Below, piece by piece: positions 9,041-16,700 of a DNA stretch of 64,000 nucleotides. The position numbers and the translations under genes are program-made. The notes beneath the pieces are model-generated. The model did not search any database. It was given only the letters and a program-made list of their open reading frames with translations, and was not told where the DNA came from. The stretch is from positions 266,692-330,691 of the forward strand of contig JH590861.1 of NCBI GenBank assembly GCA_000242235.1. The letters run 5' to 3'. Within the stretch, counting starts at the first letter, position 1. Each line of letters opens with the position of its first letter. This stretch comes from Stomatobaculum longum (GTDB lineage: Bacteria > Bacillota > Clostridia > Lachnospirales > Lachnospiraceae).

Positions 9041-10453
9041 ATGAATAACGAGAAGAAAAAACCGGTTCAAATTTGTGAGACCGTGCTTCGCGACGCGCAC
9101 CAGTCTCTCTTTGCAACCAGAATGACGACAGAGGAGATGCTGCCCATCATCGATAAGATGGATGCAATCGGTTATCGCTCGGTTGAATGCTGGGGCGGAG
9201 CGACGTTTGACTCCTGTCTTCGCTTCCTCCATGAGGATCCGTGGCAGAGACTACGTCTCTTAAAGCAGGGCTTCAAGAACACTAAGTTGCAGATGCTGTT
9301 CCGTGGTCAGAATATCCTGGGCTATAATCATTATGCGGATGATGTGGTCGAGTACTTCGTACAGAAATCCGTCGCAAACGGTATTGATATTCTTCGCATT
9401 TTTGACTGCCTGAATGATCTCCGCAATCTGGAGACGGCTGTCAATGCCTGCAAGAAAGAGGGCGCGGAAGCACAGATTGCGCTGTCTTATACCCTTGGAG
9501 ATGCCTATACACTCGAATACTGGGTGGGACTGGCAAAGCGCATCGAGGAGATGGGGGCGGATTCCATTTGCATCAAGGATATGTCCGGTCTTCTGACGCC
9601 GTATGAAGCGTATGACCTTGTCAAAGCCTTGAAGGAGTCTACCAAACTGCCGATTGATATTCATACACATTACACCTCCGGTGTGGCATCCATGACCTTG
9701 CTCAAGGCAATTGAGGCGGGAGCCGATATCATTGACACGGCAATTTCGCCGCTTGCGCTCGGAACCAGCCAGCCTGCGACGGAAGTTATGGTACAGACTT
9801 TAAAGGGTACGCCCTATGACACCGGACTCAATATCGAGAAGCTCTCTGAGATTGCAAAGTATTTCACCAAGATTCGTGAGAAGTACATCGCAAACGGCCT
9901 GCTTAGCCCGAAGCTGCTCGGTGTCAACATCAATACGCTGCGCTATCAGGTGCCGGGTGGTATGCTCAGCAACCTCTTAAAGCAGCTCACCGAAGCACAT
10001 AAAGAGGATTTACTCCCGGATGTGCTTGAAGAAGTGGCGCGTGTTCGCAAGGATTTCGGCGAGCCGCCGCTGGTTACGCCGTCCTCTCAGATTGTCGGTA
10101 CGCAGGCGGTCATGAATGTTCTCATGCACCAGCGCTATAAGATGGTCCCGAAGGAGTCCAGAAAGCTTGTGATGGGTGAGTTCGGACAGTCTGTGCGTCC
10201 GGTGAATCCGGAGATTCAGAAGCAGATTATCGGTGATGAGAAGCCGATTACCTGTCGTCCGGCAGATTTGATTCCGCCGCAGCTTCCGAAGTTTGAGGAA
10301 GAAGTCGGACCGTGGAAGCAGCAGGAGGAGGATGTTCTCTCGTATGCACTGTTCCCGCAGGTCGCGCTTGATTTCTTCAAGTATCGGCAGGCACAGCAGA
10401 GCGGTGTGGACATGAACAAGGCAGACACGGCTAACGGCGTTTATCCGGTCTGA
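9041..10453 (+). CDS. Oxaloacetate decarboxylase alpha-type carboxyltransferase
   Basis: 470 residues. It shows the pyruvate carboxyltransferase (TIM barrel, HMGL-like) start CETVLRDAHQSLFATRM with the metal-binding Asp, the metal His pair in DIHTHYTSGVASM, and the conserved carboxylase domain up to about residue 450. It ends without a biotinyl domain, which is supplied by the protein at 7343. It catalyses carboxyl transfer from oxaloacetate to biotin, giving pyruvate. Ribosome site AAGGAGAA (9029-9036) before ATG 9041. Last gene of the five-gene operon. A role as pyruvate carboxylase subunit B is less likely because of the OadB/OadG neighbours. Confidence 0.92.
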   Translation: MNNEKKKPVQICETVLRDAHQSLFATRMTTEEMLPIIDKMDAIGYRSVECWGGATFDSCLRFLHEDPWQRLRLLKQGFKNTKLQMLFRGQNILGYNHYADDVVEYFVQKSVANGIDILRIFDCLNDLRNLETAVNACKKEGAEAQIALSYTLGDAYTLEYWVGLAKRIEEMGADSICIKDMSGLLTPYEAYDLVKALKESTKLPIDIHTHYTSGVASMTLLKAIEAGADIIDTAISPLALGTSQPATEVMVQTLKGTPYDTGLNIEKLSEIAKYFTKIREKYIANGLLSPKLLGVNINTLRYQVPGGMLSNLLKQLTEAHKEDLLPDVLEEVARVRKDFGEPPLVTPSSQIVGTQAVMNVLMHQRYKMVPKESRKLVMGEFGQSVRPVNPEIQKQIIGDEKPITCRPADLIPPQLPKFEEEVGPWKQQEEDVLSYALFPQVALDFFKYRQAQQSGVDMNKADTANGVYPV

Positions 10454-10470
10454 TCGGAGCTATGAAAACG

Positions 10471-10512
10471 ACTGCCGCACTGGAGTGTTTTCTTCGGGGC
10501 GGCAGTTTTCTG
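10471..10512 (+). terminator. Probable terminator of the decarboxylase operon
   Basis: ACTGCCGC (10471-10478) pairs with GCGGCAGT (10499-10506) around a 20-nt loop, followed by a short T run. Confidence 0.6.
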
Positions 10513-10548
10513 TATTTCTCGAGGAATGAGAGAGAGGAATGAAGCGCA

Positions 10549-12411
10549 GTGAAAGGAAAGAGAGCAAGGCGAATCGCGCAAGCCGGGATTTTGATTTTGA
10601 GCCTCTTGACGCCGTTTTTACCCACACAGGCGTCACAGTGTTTTGCGGCACAGAAGAGCGATGCACAATTCGAGCAACAGCTCGCGGCGGAAGGGTTTCC
10701 GGAGTCCTACAAAGATAAACTGAGAGAACTTCACGCAAAATACCCGAACTGGGTATTTAAAGCACAGAAGACGGGGCTCAGTTGGCAAGAAGTTGTGCGG
10801 GAAGAGAGCAAGATAGGTAGAAACCTGGTACATACAACGAGCAAAGACAGCTGGAAGTCGAGGGACGGTGCGGCTTATAATGCGGCGACCAATAGCTGGA
10901 AGGGATTTGATACGAGTGCCTGGGTTGCTGCAAACTCAAATATCATCAGCTATTATATGGATCCCAGAAACTTTCTGGACAGTCGCTATATTTTTCAGTT
11001 TCAGACCCAGGGATATGATCCGGACAGCCAGAATGCAGAGGGGGTCCGCATGCTCGCATCCAACACCTTTTTAAGCAGCACCGGTCTGTCGCCTGCGCAG
11101 TCGACCGACAGCAGTGTAAGCAAGGCGGCAAGTACGACTGCTCCCGGTTCCGGAAATAACACAGGGACGACAGCTTCCGGCGGTGGCAGCACACAAGTTG
11201 CGAGTGCAAAAGGGAAGAGCCCGAGCGCTGTGACTTGGACAGCGCCCGGCACTCCGAGAGACAGCAAGAAAGCCGTGGTCGGGGCCGCACCGCTTTCGGC
11301 GGAAGAACAACAGCGCAAAGCAAAGGAGAATGCCACCCAACCGGCTGTCGTGACACGCGGTGATACAGGGAGCGCCAAAAAAGAAAAGGCCATCGGTATT
11401 CTTGCGGGGGCGCCGCATGACAAGCTGGTTAATCCGGAAGACACTGCTTCGGCCGACGAAGAATCTGCGGCGGAGCAGTCTGTAACCGCAGCGGCGGAAG
11501 ATACAGATAGCACAGAGCTTCAAGCCGACGTGGCAGAGACAGACAGCGTAGCGGAAGCAGAAACCGCAGCGGAAGCGGAGTCTGCGGTGACCGGAGAGAC
11601 AACAGAAGCCGACCTGTCTGCCGAAGAGCAGGGCGCATCGGAAACGGCGGATGCATACGAAGCCGCAGAAGTCACTGCTTCCGGCGAGAGTACAGGAGAA
11701 GCACCTGCGGCAGTGGAAGATGTTGCACCTTATCAGCTCTTGGAAGAAGAGAGCGAAAATCAGCAGTTCGGGGGCGATGTACAGGCGGTTATCCGCCGTA
11801 GCGCAACCGGTGCTACCGCCAACACAGGTAAGACGGATAACCGCAACAGCGGAACTCTGTCCGGCGATGGCAGCGGATCGAATCCGAGCGGCGTGGATTA
11901 CATCACAACGATTATGACGGCTGCAAGCAGTTCGGGTGTGAACCCGTATGTCCTGACGGCAATGCTGATTCAGGAACAGGGAAGAACCGGCGGCAGCGGT
12001 CTGATCAGCGGAAAGAACCCGAAATTCCCGGGCTTCTATAATTACTTTAATGCGCAGGCCTTCCAGGACGGCGATAAGACGCCGACCGAGCGCGGTCTCT
12101 GGTGGGCAAGCCAGGTAGATGCGACCTACGGGAAACCCTGGGATACACCGGAGAAAGCAATCATCGGCGGCGCGAAATATTACGGCGACAATTATCTGAA
12201 GAGCGGTCAGGATACGTTCTACCTGAAGAAGTTTAATGTCACGGCAAAAGGACGTTACGAGCACCAGTATATGACCAATGTTCAGGCGGCAGCGGAGGAG
12301 GGAAGAAAGCTCGGAGAAGCTTATACGGAAGCACTCAAACAGAAAAAGCATACCTTCCGGATTCCGGTCTATACGGACATGCCGGAGAATGCGGCGGCAC
12401 TGCCGAATTAA
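10549..12411 (+). CDS. Exported glucosaminidase-like peptidoglycan hydrolase with long disordered insert
   Basis: 620 residues from a GTG start with AGAGAGG upstream. Signal peptide over residues 1-34 (hydrophobic core ILILSLLTPFLPT). An N-terminal domain contains KYPNWVFKAQKTGLSW, typical of clostridial N-acetylglucosaminidase-like proteins. Residues about 175-400 are low complexity (Ser/Thr/Gly, then Ala/Glu/Asp). The C-terminal 150 residues hold a GH73-like core: MLIQEQGRTGGSG with a candidate catalytic Glu, FYNYFNAQAF, and RGLWWASQVDATYGKPWDTPEKAIIGGA (read as two adjoining motifs). Probably cleaves cell-wall glycan outside the cell. The acidic insert may be a wall-spanning linker. Substrate not proven. 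A single-gene unit between two terminators. Confidence 0.72.
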   Translation: MKGKRARRIAQAGILILSLLTPFLPTQASQCFAAQKSDAQFEQQLAAEGFPESYKDKLRELHAKYPNWVFKAQKTGLSWQEVVREESKIGRNLVHTTSKDSWKSRDGAAYNAATNSWKGFDTSAWVAANSNIISYYMDPRNFLDSRYIFQFQTQGYDPDSQNAEGVRMLASNTFLSSTGLSPAQSTDSSVSKAASTTAPGSGNNTGTTASGGGSTQVASAKGKSPSAVTWTAPGTPRDSKKAVVGAAPLSAEEQQRKAKENATQPAVVTRGDTGSAKKEKAIGILAGAPHDKLVNPEDTASADEESAAEQSVTAAAEDTDSTELQADVAETDSVAEAETAAEAESAVTGETTEADLSAEEQGASETADAYEAAEVTASGESTGEAPAAVEDVAPYQLLEEESENQQFGGDVQAVIRRSATGATANTGKTDNRNSGTLSGDGSGSNPSGVDYITTIMTAASSSGVNPYVLTAMLIQEQGRTGGSGLISGKNPKFPGFYNYFNAQAFQDGDKTPTERGLWWASQVDATYGKPWDTPEKAIIGGAKYYGDNYLKSGQDTFYLKKFNVTAKGRYEHQYMTNVQAAAEEGRKLGEAYTEALKQKKHTFRIPVYTDMPENAAALPN

Positions 12412-12424
12412 TTAAACTCTGATA

Positions 12425-12465
12425 CCCGGAAGCCTCTGTGAAAGCAGAGGCTTCCGGGTTTTTTT
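12425..12465 (+). terminator. Strong rho-independent terminator
   Basis: 14-bp perfect stem CCCGGAAGCCTCTG / CAGAGGCTTCCGGG (12425-12438, 12445-12458), 6-nt loop and seven T. Confidence 0.95.
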
Positions 12466-12673
12466 GGATGAGTCGTTCACAACAATTCACAAGAAACCGG
12501 CAGCAACGCTTTTGGCGCTTAACCCTATTTCACTGCTGTAACACATGTATGGTAATCCTACAAAATATCGAGCGGACAGGCAGGGGGTAGCTTGTATATA
12601 ATCAGTGGTTTGTGCTAAGATAGTACAGATTATATTTCCCGGTGAGCGGGACGGAAAGAGAGGCAAGCACAGA

Positions 12674-14506
12674 ATGAAGCGAAGAAGCGTGACACGGGGA
12701 ATCCTTTGTGGCACAACGGCCGCGATGTTCAGCGCAATGTTACAGCTGAGCGCCTTTGCCCTGAGCGCAAACATTCAGTTTTCTGACCCGAGCGCCAAGG
12801 TTGGCGAAGAATTTACTGTTTCTATGCACGTGCAGGGTGACAGTGCGATTTCCAATACGGACATTGTTCTCAGCTATGACAGTGAAAAGATGGAGTTTAT
12901 AAGCGGAGACAGTGCAAGCGGCAGCGGCGGTGAGCTGACGGTCAAGAACAGCGGCGGTGAGGGAAAGTCCGATGTTTACTACAGCCTTCGGTTTAAAGCG
13001 TTAAAGGACGGCTCGGCAGCGGTACAGGTGAAAAGCGCCAAGTTGGCGGACAGTAACCAGGAGGCAACCATCGCGCATCAGGGAAGCGCGGCAATCACCA
13101 TTGCCGCGGCCGATGCTACGGCGGGAAGCAGCGCGGCCGAGACCGCGGCGGCACCGACGGAAGCGACCGGACCTCTCAGCAATCTGAGTTTGAATCCGGG
13201 CACTTTGACGCCGGCATTCAGCGCAGGCAATACGGCTTACACCGCAGTGGTCGGGGAAGAAGTCACACGCATTGCGGTCAATGCGGTGCCGGCGACAGAG
13301 GGAGCGAAGGTCAATGTGACCGGAAACGAGAACTTAAAGCTCGGCGAAAACAAGATTGAGGTCAATGTGCTTGGCAGCGATAACAGTGCGCTTGGTACCT
13401 ATACGATTATCGTGACCAAACAGCAGGGTACGACACCGGAAACTGCGCCGATTGAAGACAGTACACATGTGACCATCGGAACGACAAGTTATACCATTGC
13501 GGACAGCTTTGATCAGGCTCTGCTTCCGGCAGGCTATGAAAGCGAGAGCTTTATCTACGGAGATCGGACGGTACAGGCAGGTAAGGGATCGGACGAGCAT
13601 CTGCATCTGATTTATCTGCTCGCAGACGGCGGAAGCGGAAATCTTTATTTTTATGATGACACGAGCAGAACTTGGTCACCTTATGTACAAGTCGGCGCGA
13701 CAGCCAAGGCAGTGTCGGTTGTTCCGCTGCCGGAGGGCGTTGCGGTTCCGGAGGGACTTCTGGTCAAGCAAGTCACGCTGAACGGGAAAACCGTTGACGG
13801 CTACATCGGTCAGAAGGATCAGGGACAGAATTACTGCGTGTTTTACGGTATGAACAGTAAGGGGGAGAAGGGGTTTTACCGCTTCGACCTGCAGGAAAAA
13901 ACATTACAGCGCTATTTTTCGGGCGACGGCGCGGGACAGAGCACCGCGGAGCAGCTGAGAGCGCAGTACAAGGTTTCGCACCGTAAGATTGTGGGACTCA
14001 CCTGTGCACTGGTACTTGCAATCGGAGCAGCTATCTACGCGTTTCTTCGCGGTGCGCGTCGAAAGTCGCCGGAACTTGCCGAGCGAGAGCGCCGGAGAGC
14101 CGAGCGAAAGGCTGCGCGCGCGGCGGAAGAATTGCTGCAGCGTCAGGAACAGGAAGCCCTGCAGAAGACAACTTCCGAAGAAGTGGAGAGCCATACGGAA
14201 GAAGTACTCGCAGGCGCAGCGGAACAGGCAACGGAAGCCGAGGAGCCTTCTCCGCAGCAGCCGGAAGAAATTGTGCTGGCAGATGATCAGGTCGCAGTGG
14301 TTCCGCCGGAAGATACAGCTGCCGATTCTGCGGCGGACGATCTCGGCGCTACGCGGGTGTTGCCTCAGCTTGATATGAGCGAACATGTGAGAGAAACGCT
14401 GGAAGAAGCGAGAAACACGGCAGATGCCATCACTGCACAGGCACAGGCGGTCAACGGGAAAAAGAATACATCCGGAGATGAAGTGTTTGAGGATATCGAT
14501 CTCTGA
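12674..14506 (+). CDS. Membrane-anchored protein with cohesin-like and cadherin-like beta-sandwich domains
   Basis: 610 residues. A signal peptide (to about residue 36) is followed by a cohesin-like domain (about 38-155: PSAKVGEEFTVSMHVQG, DIVLSYDSEKMEFIS), an Ala/Thr linker, a cadherin-like beta-sandwich domain (about 172-255: LSNLSLNPGTLTPAFS through YTIIVTK), and an uncharacterised domain to about 435. One membrane helix near 442-462 (IVGLTCALVLAIGAAIYAFL) is followed by a basic stop-transfer stretch and a long acidic cytoplasmic tail. So it is a type-I membrane protein facing outward. ATG 12674 fits with AGAGAGG upstream. A TATAAT at 12597-12602 with a weak -35 (CGGACA, 12573-12578) may be its promoter. 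Binding partner unknown; no dockerin gene is seen here. Confidence 0.7.
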   Translation: MKRRSVTRGILCGTTAAMFSAMLQLSAFALSANIQFSDPSAKVGEEFTVSMHVQGDSAISNTDIVLSYDSEKMEFISGDSASGSGGELTVKNSGGEGKSDVYYSLRFKALKDGSAAVQVKSAKLADSNQEATIAHQGSAAITIAAADATAGSSAAETAAAPTEATGPLSNLSLNPGTLTPAFSAGNTAYTAVVGEEVTRIAVNAVPATEGAKVNVTGNENLKLGENKIEVNVLGSDNSALGTYTIIVTKQQGTTPETAPIEDSTHVTIGTTSYTIADSFDQALLPAGYESESFIYGDRTVQAGKGSDEHLHLIYLLADGGSGNLYFYDDTSRTWSPYVQVGATAKAVSVVPLPEGVAVPEGLLVKQVTLNGKTVDGYIGQKDQGQNYCVFYGMNSKGEKGFYRFDLQEKTLQRYFSGDGAGQSTAEQLRAQYKVSHRKIVGLTCALVLAIGAAIYAFLRGARRKSPELAERERRRAERKAARAAEELLQRQEQEALQKTTSEEVESHTEEVLAGAAEQATEAEEPSPQQPEEIVLADDQVAVVPPEDTAADSAADDLGATRVLPQLDMSEHVRETLEEARNTADAITAQAQAVNGKKNTSGDEVFEDIDL

Positions 14507-14519
14507 TTTTCAGAACGAA

Positions 14520-14561
14520 GGGCGGGCAGGTTGCGAAGCGCAGCTTGCACCGCTCTTTTTT
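14520..14561 (+). terminator. Strong rho-independent terminator
   Basis: 16-bp stem: GGGCGG plus GCAGGTTGCG pair with CGCAGCTTGC plus CCGCTC (with G-U pairs and one bulged A) around AAG, then six T (14556-14561). Confidence 0.85.
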
Positions 14562-14577
14562 CTCGGCATGGTTCTGA

Positions 14578-14606
14578 TTGACGGCCCCGGAAGGCTGTTA
14601 TATAAT
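14578..14606 (+). promoter_or_regulatory. Sigma-A-type promoter of the gntR-mcsA-mcsB-clpC-radA operon
   Basis: TTGACG (14578-14583), 17-nt spacer, TATAAT (14601-14606). The transcript should start near 14613. No CtsR heptad repeat (GGTCAAA type) or CIRCE element is seen here. Confidence 0.85.
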
Positions 14607-14617
14607 CAGTGTAACAG
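14595..14617 (+). promoter_or_regulatory. Candidate GntR operator palindrome over the -10 box
   Basis: CTGTTA (14595-14600) and TAACAG (14612-14617) form 6-bp inverted arms with an 11-nt centre that contains the -10 hexamer. The following A/T pair also matches. Placement over the promoter of a GntR-family gene suggests autorepression; this is inference from position and symmetry. Confidence 0.5.
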
Positions 14618-14638
14618 TTTGAGCAGAGAGGTGTGGAT

Positions 14639-15025
14639 ATGAAATTATGTATTGATTTTAACAGCGATGAAGCTTTTTATATCCAGCTGATCAACCAGAT
14701 TATTCTTGGCATCGCGATGGAGCAGCTCCACGAAGGAGATTCTCTTCCCTCCGTGCGTCAGATGGCAGATTTGGTCGGCATCAACATGCATACCGTCAAC
14801 AAAGCGTATACGATTTTGCGCCAAGAGGGCTTCATCAAACTGGATCGGCGGAGAGGTGCCGTCATCTCCATCGATGTGGACAAACTGCGTGTAATTGAGG
14901 AGATGAAACGGGAACTTTCCGTATGTCTGGCGCGCGGTATTTGTAACGGTGTGAGTCGCAGTGAGGCTCACCAGCTGGTAGACGGTTTGTACGACGCTTT
15001 CAGTAAGTGTGAAGCGGAGGAGTGA
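14639..15025 (+). CDS. GntR-family (YtrA-type) transcription regulator heading the clpC operon
   Basis: 128 residues: an N-terminal winged helix (EGDSLPSVRQMADLVGINMHTVNKAYTILRQEGF, read as two motifs around Arg-Gln, with recognition helix NMHTVNKAY) and a short helical C-terminal dimerisation part of about 45 residues, the size typical of the YtrA subfamily. ATG 14639 is preferred over GTG 14633 because AGAGAGG ends at 14631. The gene overlaps nothing and is 3 nt from mcsA. In Bacillus-type operons this place is held by ctsR, the repressor acted on by McsB; no CtsR-like gene is in this window. Probably represses its own operon through the palindrome at 14595-14617. Effector unknown. Confidence 0.85.
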   Translation: MKLCIDFNSDEAFYIQLINQIILGIAMEQLHEGDSLPSVRQMADLVGINMHTVNKAYTILRQEGFIKLDRRRGAVISIDVDKLRVIEEMKRELSVCLARGICNGVSRSEAHQLVDGLYDAFSKCEAEE

Positions 15026-15028
15026 GTC

Positions 15029-15631
15029 ATGTTATGTGAGCGTTGCAAGAAGAGAGAGGCGACCATTCTGTACCGGGAATTTGGGATGAACGGAGAAAGA
15101 ACAGAGCTTCATCTCTGTGAGTCCTGTGCGCGGAAGATGAATATCGGCGGAGATTTTGGCGATTCCGATGATACTTTGTCGCTGGGCGTTATGCTGTCTG
15201 CTATTTTCACGGGGCAGAGCGAAGAGCGAAAAACGGACTATGACAGAGTGGTCTGTCCGGATTGTAAGACCCGATATTCCGATTTTGTGAGAGATTCTCG
15301 TTTCGGCTGTCCGACCTGTTACGAGGTTTTTGATGTGCTCATGCGGGATAATATTAAGCAGTTACAGGGATCTGACATGCACAAGGGCAAGCATCCCAAA
15401 TATGGTTTGCGCATACGCCCGACCGCGGAGGCGCAAGATATGGCGGTCAACGAAGGCAGTGAAAAAGATGCTTCCGTCTCTCCGGTTACTTCGCCGGAAG
15501 TAGAGCGCCGCATTCAAATCCGCGGATTGCGCGTCAAGCTGAATGCGGCTATCCGGGCAGAAGATTATACAAAAGCCGCGGAAATCCGTGATCAGATTCG
15601 GCTGTTGGAAAAGGAGGACACGGATGCTTAA
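15029..15631 (+). CDS. mcsA: McsA-like zinc-binding activator of McsB
   Basis: 200 residues. Four CxxC pairs can form two zinc sites: CERC and CESC in the first 40 residues, CPDC and CPTC near 75-100. A UVR (UvrB/UvrC-type) motif closes the protein (RRIQIRGLRVKLNAAIRAED with KAAEIRDQIR). McsA binds McsB and stimulates its protein-arginine kinase activity in heat- and stress-response control. The stop overlaps the mcsB start by 8 nt, so translation is probably coupled. Confidence 0.88.
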   Translation: MLCERCKKREATILYREFGMNGERTELHLCESCARKMNIGGDFGDSDDTLSLGVMLSAIFTGQSEERKTDYDRVVCPDCKTRYSDFVRDSRFGCPTCYEVFDVLMRDNIKQLQGSDMHKGKHPKYGLRIRPTAEAQDMAVNEGSEKDASVSPVTSPEVERRIQIRGLRVKLNAAIRAEDYTKAAEIRDQIRLLEKEDTDA

Positions 15632-16667
15632 ATGGTATGAGCAGGTCCGGATGGAATCCGGAAAGTACTTTGTTTCAAACCGCATCCGACTCGCGCGCAA
15701 CTGGGCTGAGTATCATTTTCCGCGTCGTCTTCGCAATGAGGAAGCGAATGAGATGGTACAGCGTATGCGCGACGCCTTGCAGGAACTTGCAATGCAGCAG
15801 CAGGAGAATGTGAATGACTGCCTTCTGACAGAAATCTCAGAGATACGCCGCATGGCGATGCGGGAGCGCCGCGTTTTGAGCGCAAGTATTTTGGAACGAA
15901 AAGCACCGGTTGCACTGTTTTTATCGGAGAGCGAGAGCTTATCTCTGGTTCTGAACGGTGACGACCACATTCGTCTGCAACTCATGAGCCCGAATCTTCA
16001 CATGAAGGAACTCTATGAGAACATCAACCGGCTGGACGACTATATGAATCGTCAGTTTGAATATGCTTTTGACCCGCATTACGGGTATCTCACCTCTTTT
16101 CCGACCAATGTCGGAACCGGAATGCGCGCCAATATTGTGTTGCATTTGCCTATGCTGTCCCAGAGTAAGCAGTTTTCCAAGATTCTTGAGTCAATGGGGC
16201 AGATTGGTGTCAACATTCGCGGTGTCTACGGAGACGGAAAAGAAAATCACGGCGATCTTTTTGATCTCAGCAATACGCGGACGCTCGGCGTATCGGAAGA
16301 AGAAATTATGGCGCTCGTTCAGAAAACGGCAATGCGCCTAAACAATGAAGAAGAGAAAATCAGAGCCCATTCGATAGAACGACACAGACTTGCACGCGTC
16401 GACAGTATGTTCCGCGCCTACGGTTTTCTGAAGTATGCGAGACGCATCACAATCCGGGAAGCTCTGCACAATCTCTCGGCCGTGATGGCAGGTATCACAG
16501 ACGGCTTGGCAAAAACCGAACAGGATATCAGCATTTACGCGCTGTATCTGGGAGTGCAGCCTTCCAATCTGATTGCGGCGGAGAAGGGGCCGGTTGACCG
16601 CGAACAGATTGATGTGCTCCGTGCAAATTATTTGAGAAGAGTATTACCCGAGTTGCTCGAGCGCTGA
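15624..16667 (+). CDS. mcsB: McsB-like protein arginine kinase, divergent at conserved sites
   Basis: 347 residues of the phosphagen-kinase (ATP:guanido phosphotransferase) family. ATP-site arginines are in VSNRIRLARN, and TNVGTGMRANIVLHLP is conserved. ATG 15624 follows AAAGGAGG (15610-15617). From what I recall of Bacillus McsB, several positions differ: NEEDH is NGDDH here, the Cys of TSCPTNVGTG is Phe (TSFPTNVGTG), YGEG is YGDG, and the C-terminal phosphoarginine-binding RDxxRA motif is degraded to IDVLRA. The protein should still bind ATP, but activity or regulation may differ. It marks proteins with phosphoarginine for ClpC-ClpP. Confidence 0.85.
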   Translation: MLKWYEQVRMESGKYFVSNRIRLARNWAEYHFPRRLRNEEANEMVQRMRDALQELAMQQQENVNDCLLTEISEIRRMAMRERRVLSASILERKAPVALFLSESESLSLVLNGDDHIRLQLMSPNLHMKELYENINRLDDYMNRQFEYAFDPHYGYLTSFPTNVGTGMRANIVLHLPMLSQSKQFSKILESMGQIGVNIRGVYGDGKENHGDLFDLSNTRTLGVSEEEIMALVQKTAMRLNNEEEKIRAHSIERHRLARVDSMFRAYGFLKYARRITIREALHNLSAVMAGITDGLAKTEQDISIYALYLGVQPSNLIAAEKGPVDREQIDVLRANYLRRVLPELLER

Positions 16668-16700
16668 GATTGCGCAAACAGGCAACAGGAAGGAGTTTTT

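Noticed and set aside
10539-10548. An ATG (10539) just before the glucosaminidase-like gene.
   Set aside because: It is out of frame; the signal peptide reads only from GTG 10549.
14507-14638. Search for CtsR boxes or a CIRCE element before the clpC operon.
   Set aside because: No GGTCAAA-type direct repeat and no 9-bp CIRCE arms are present.
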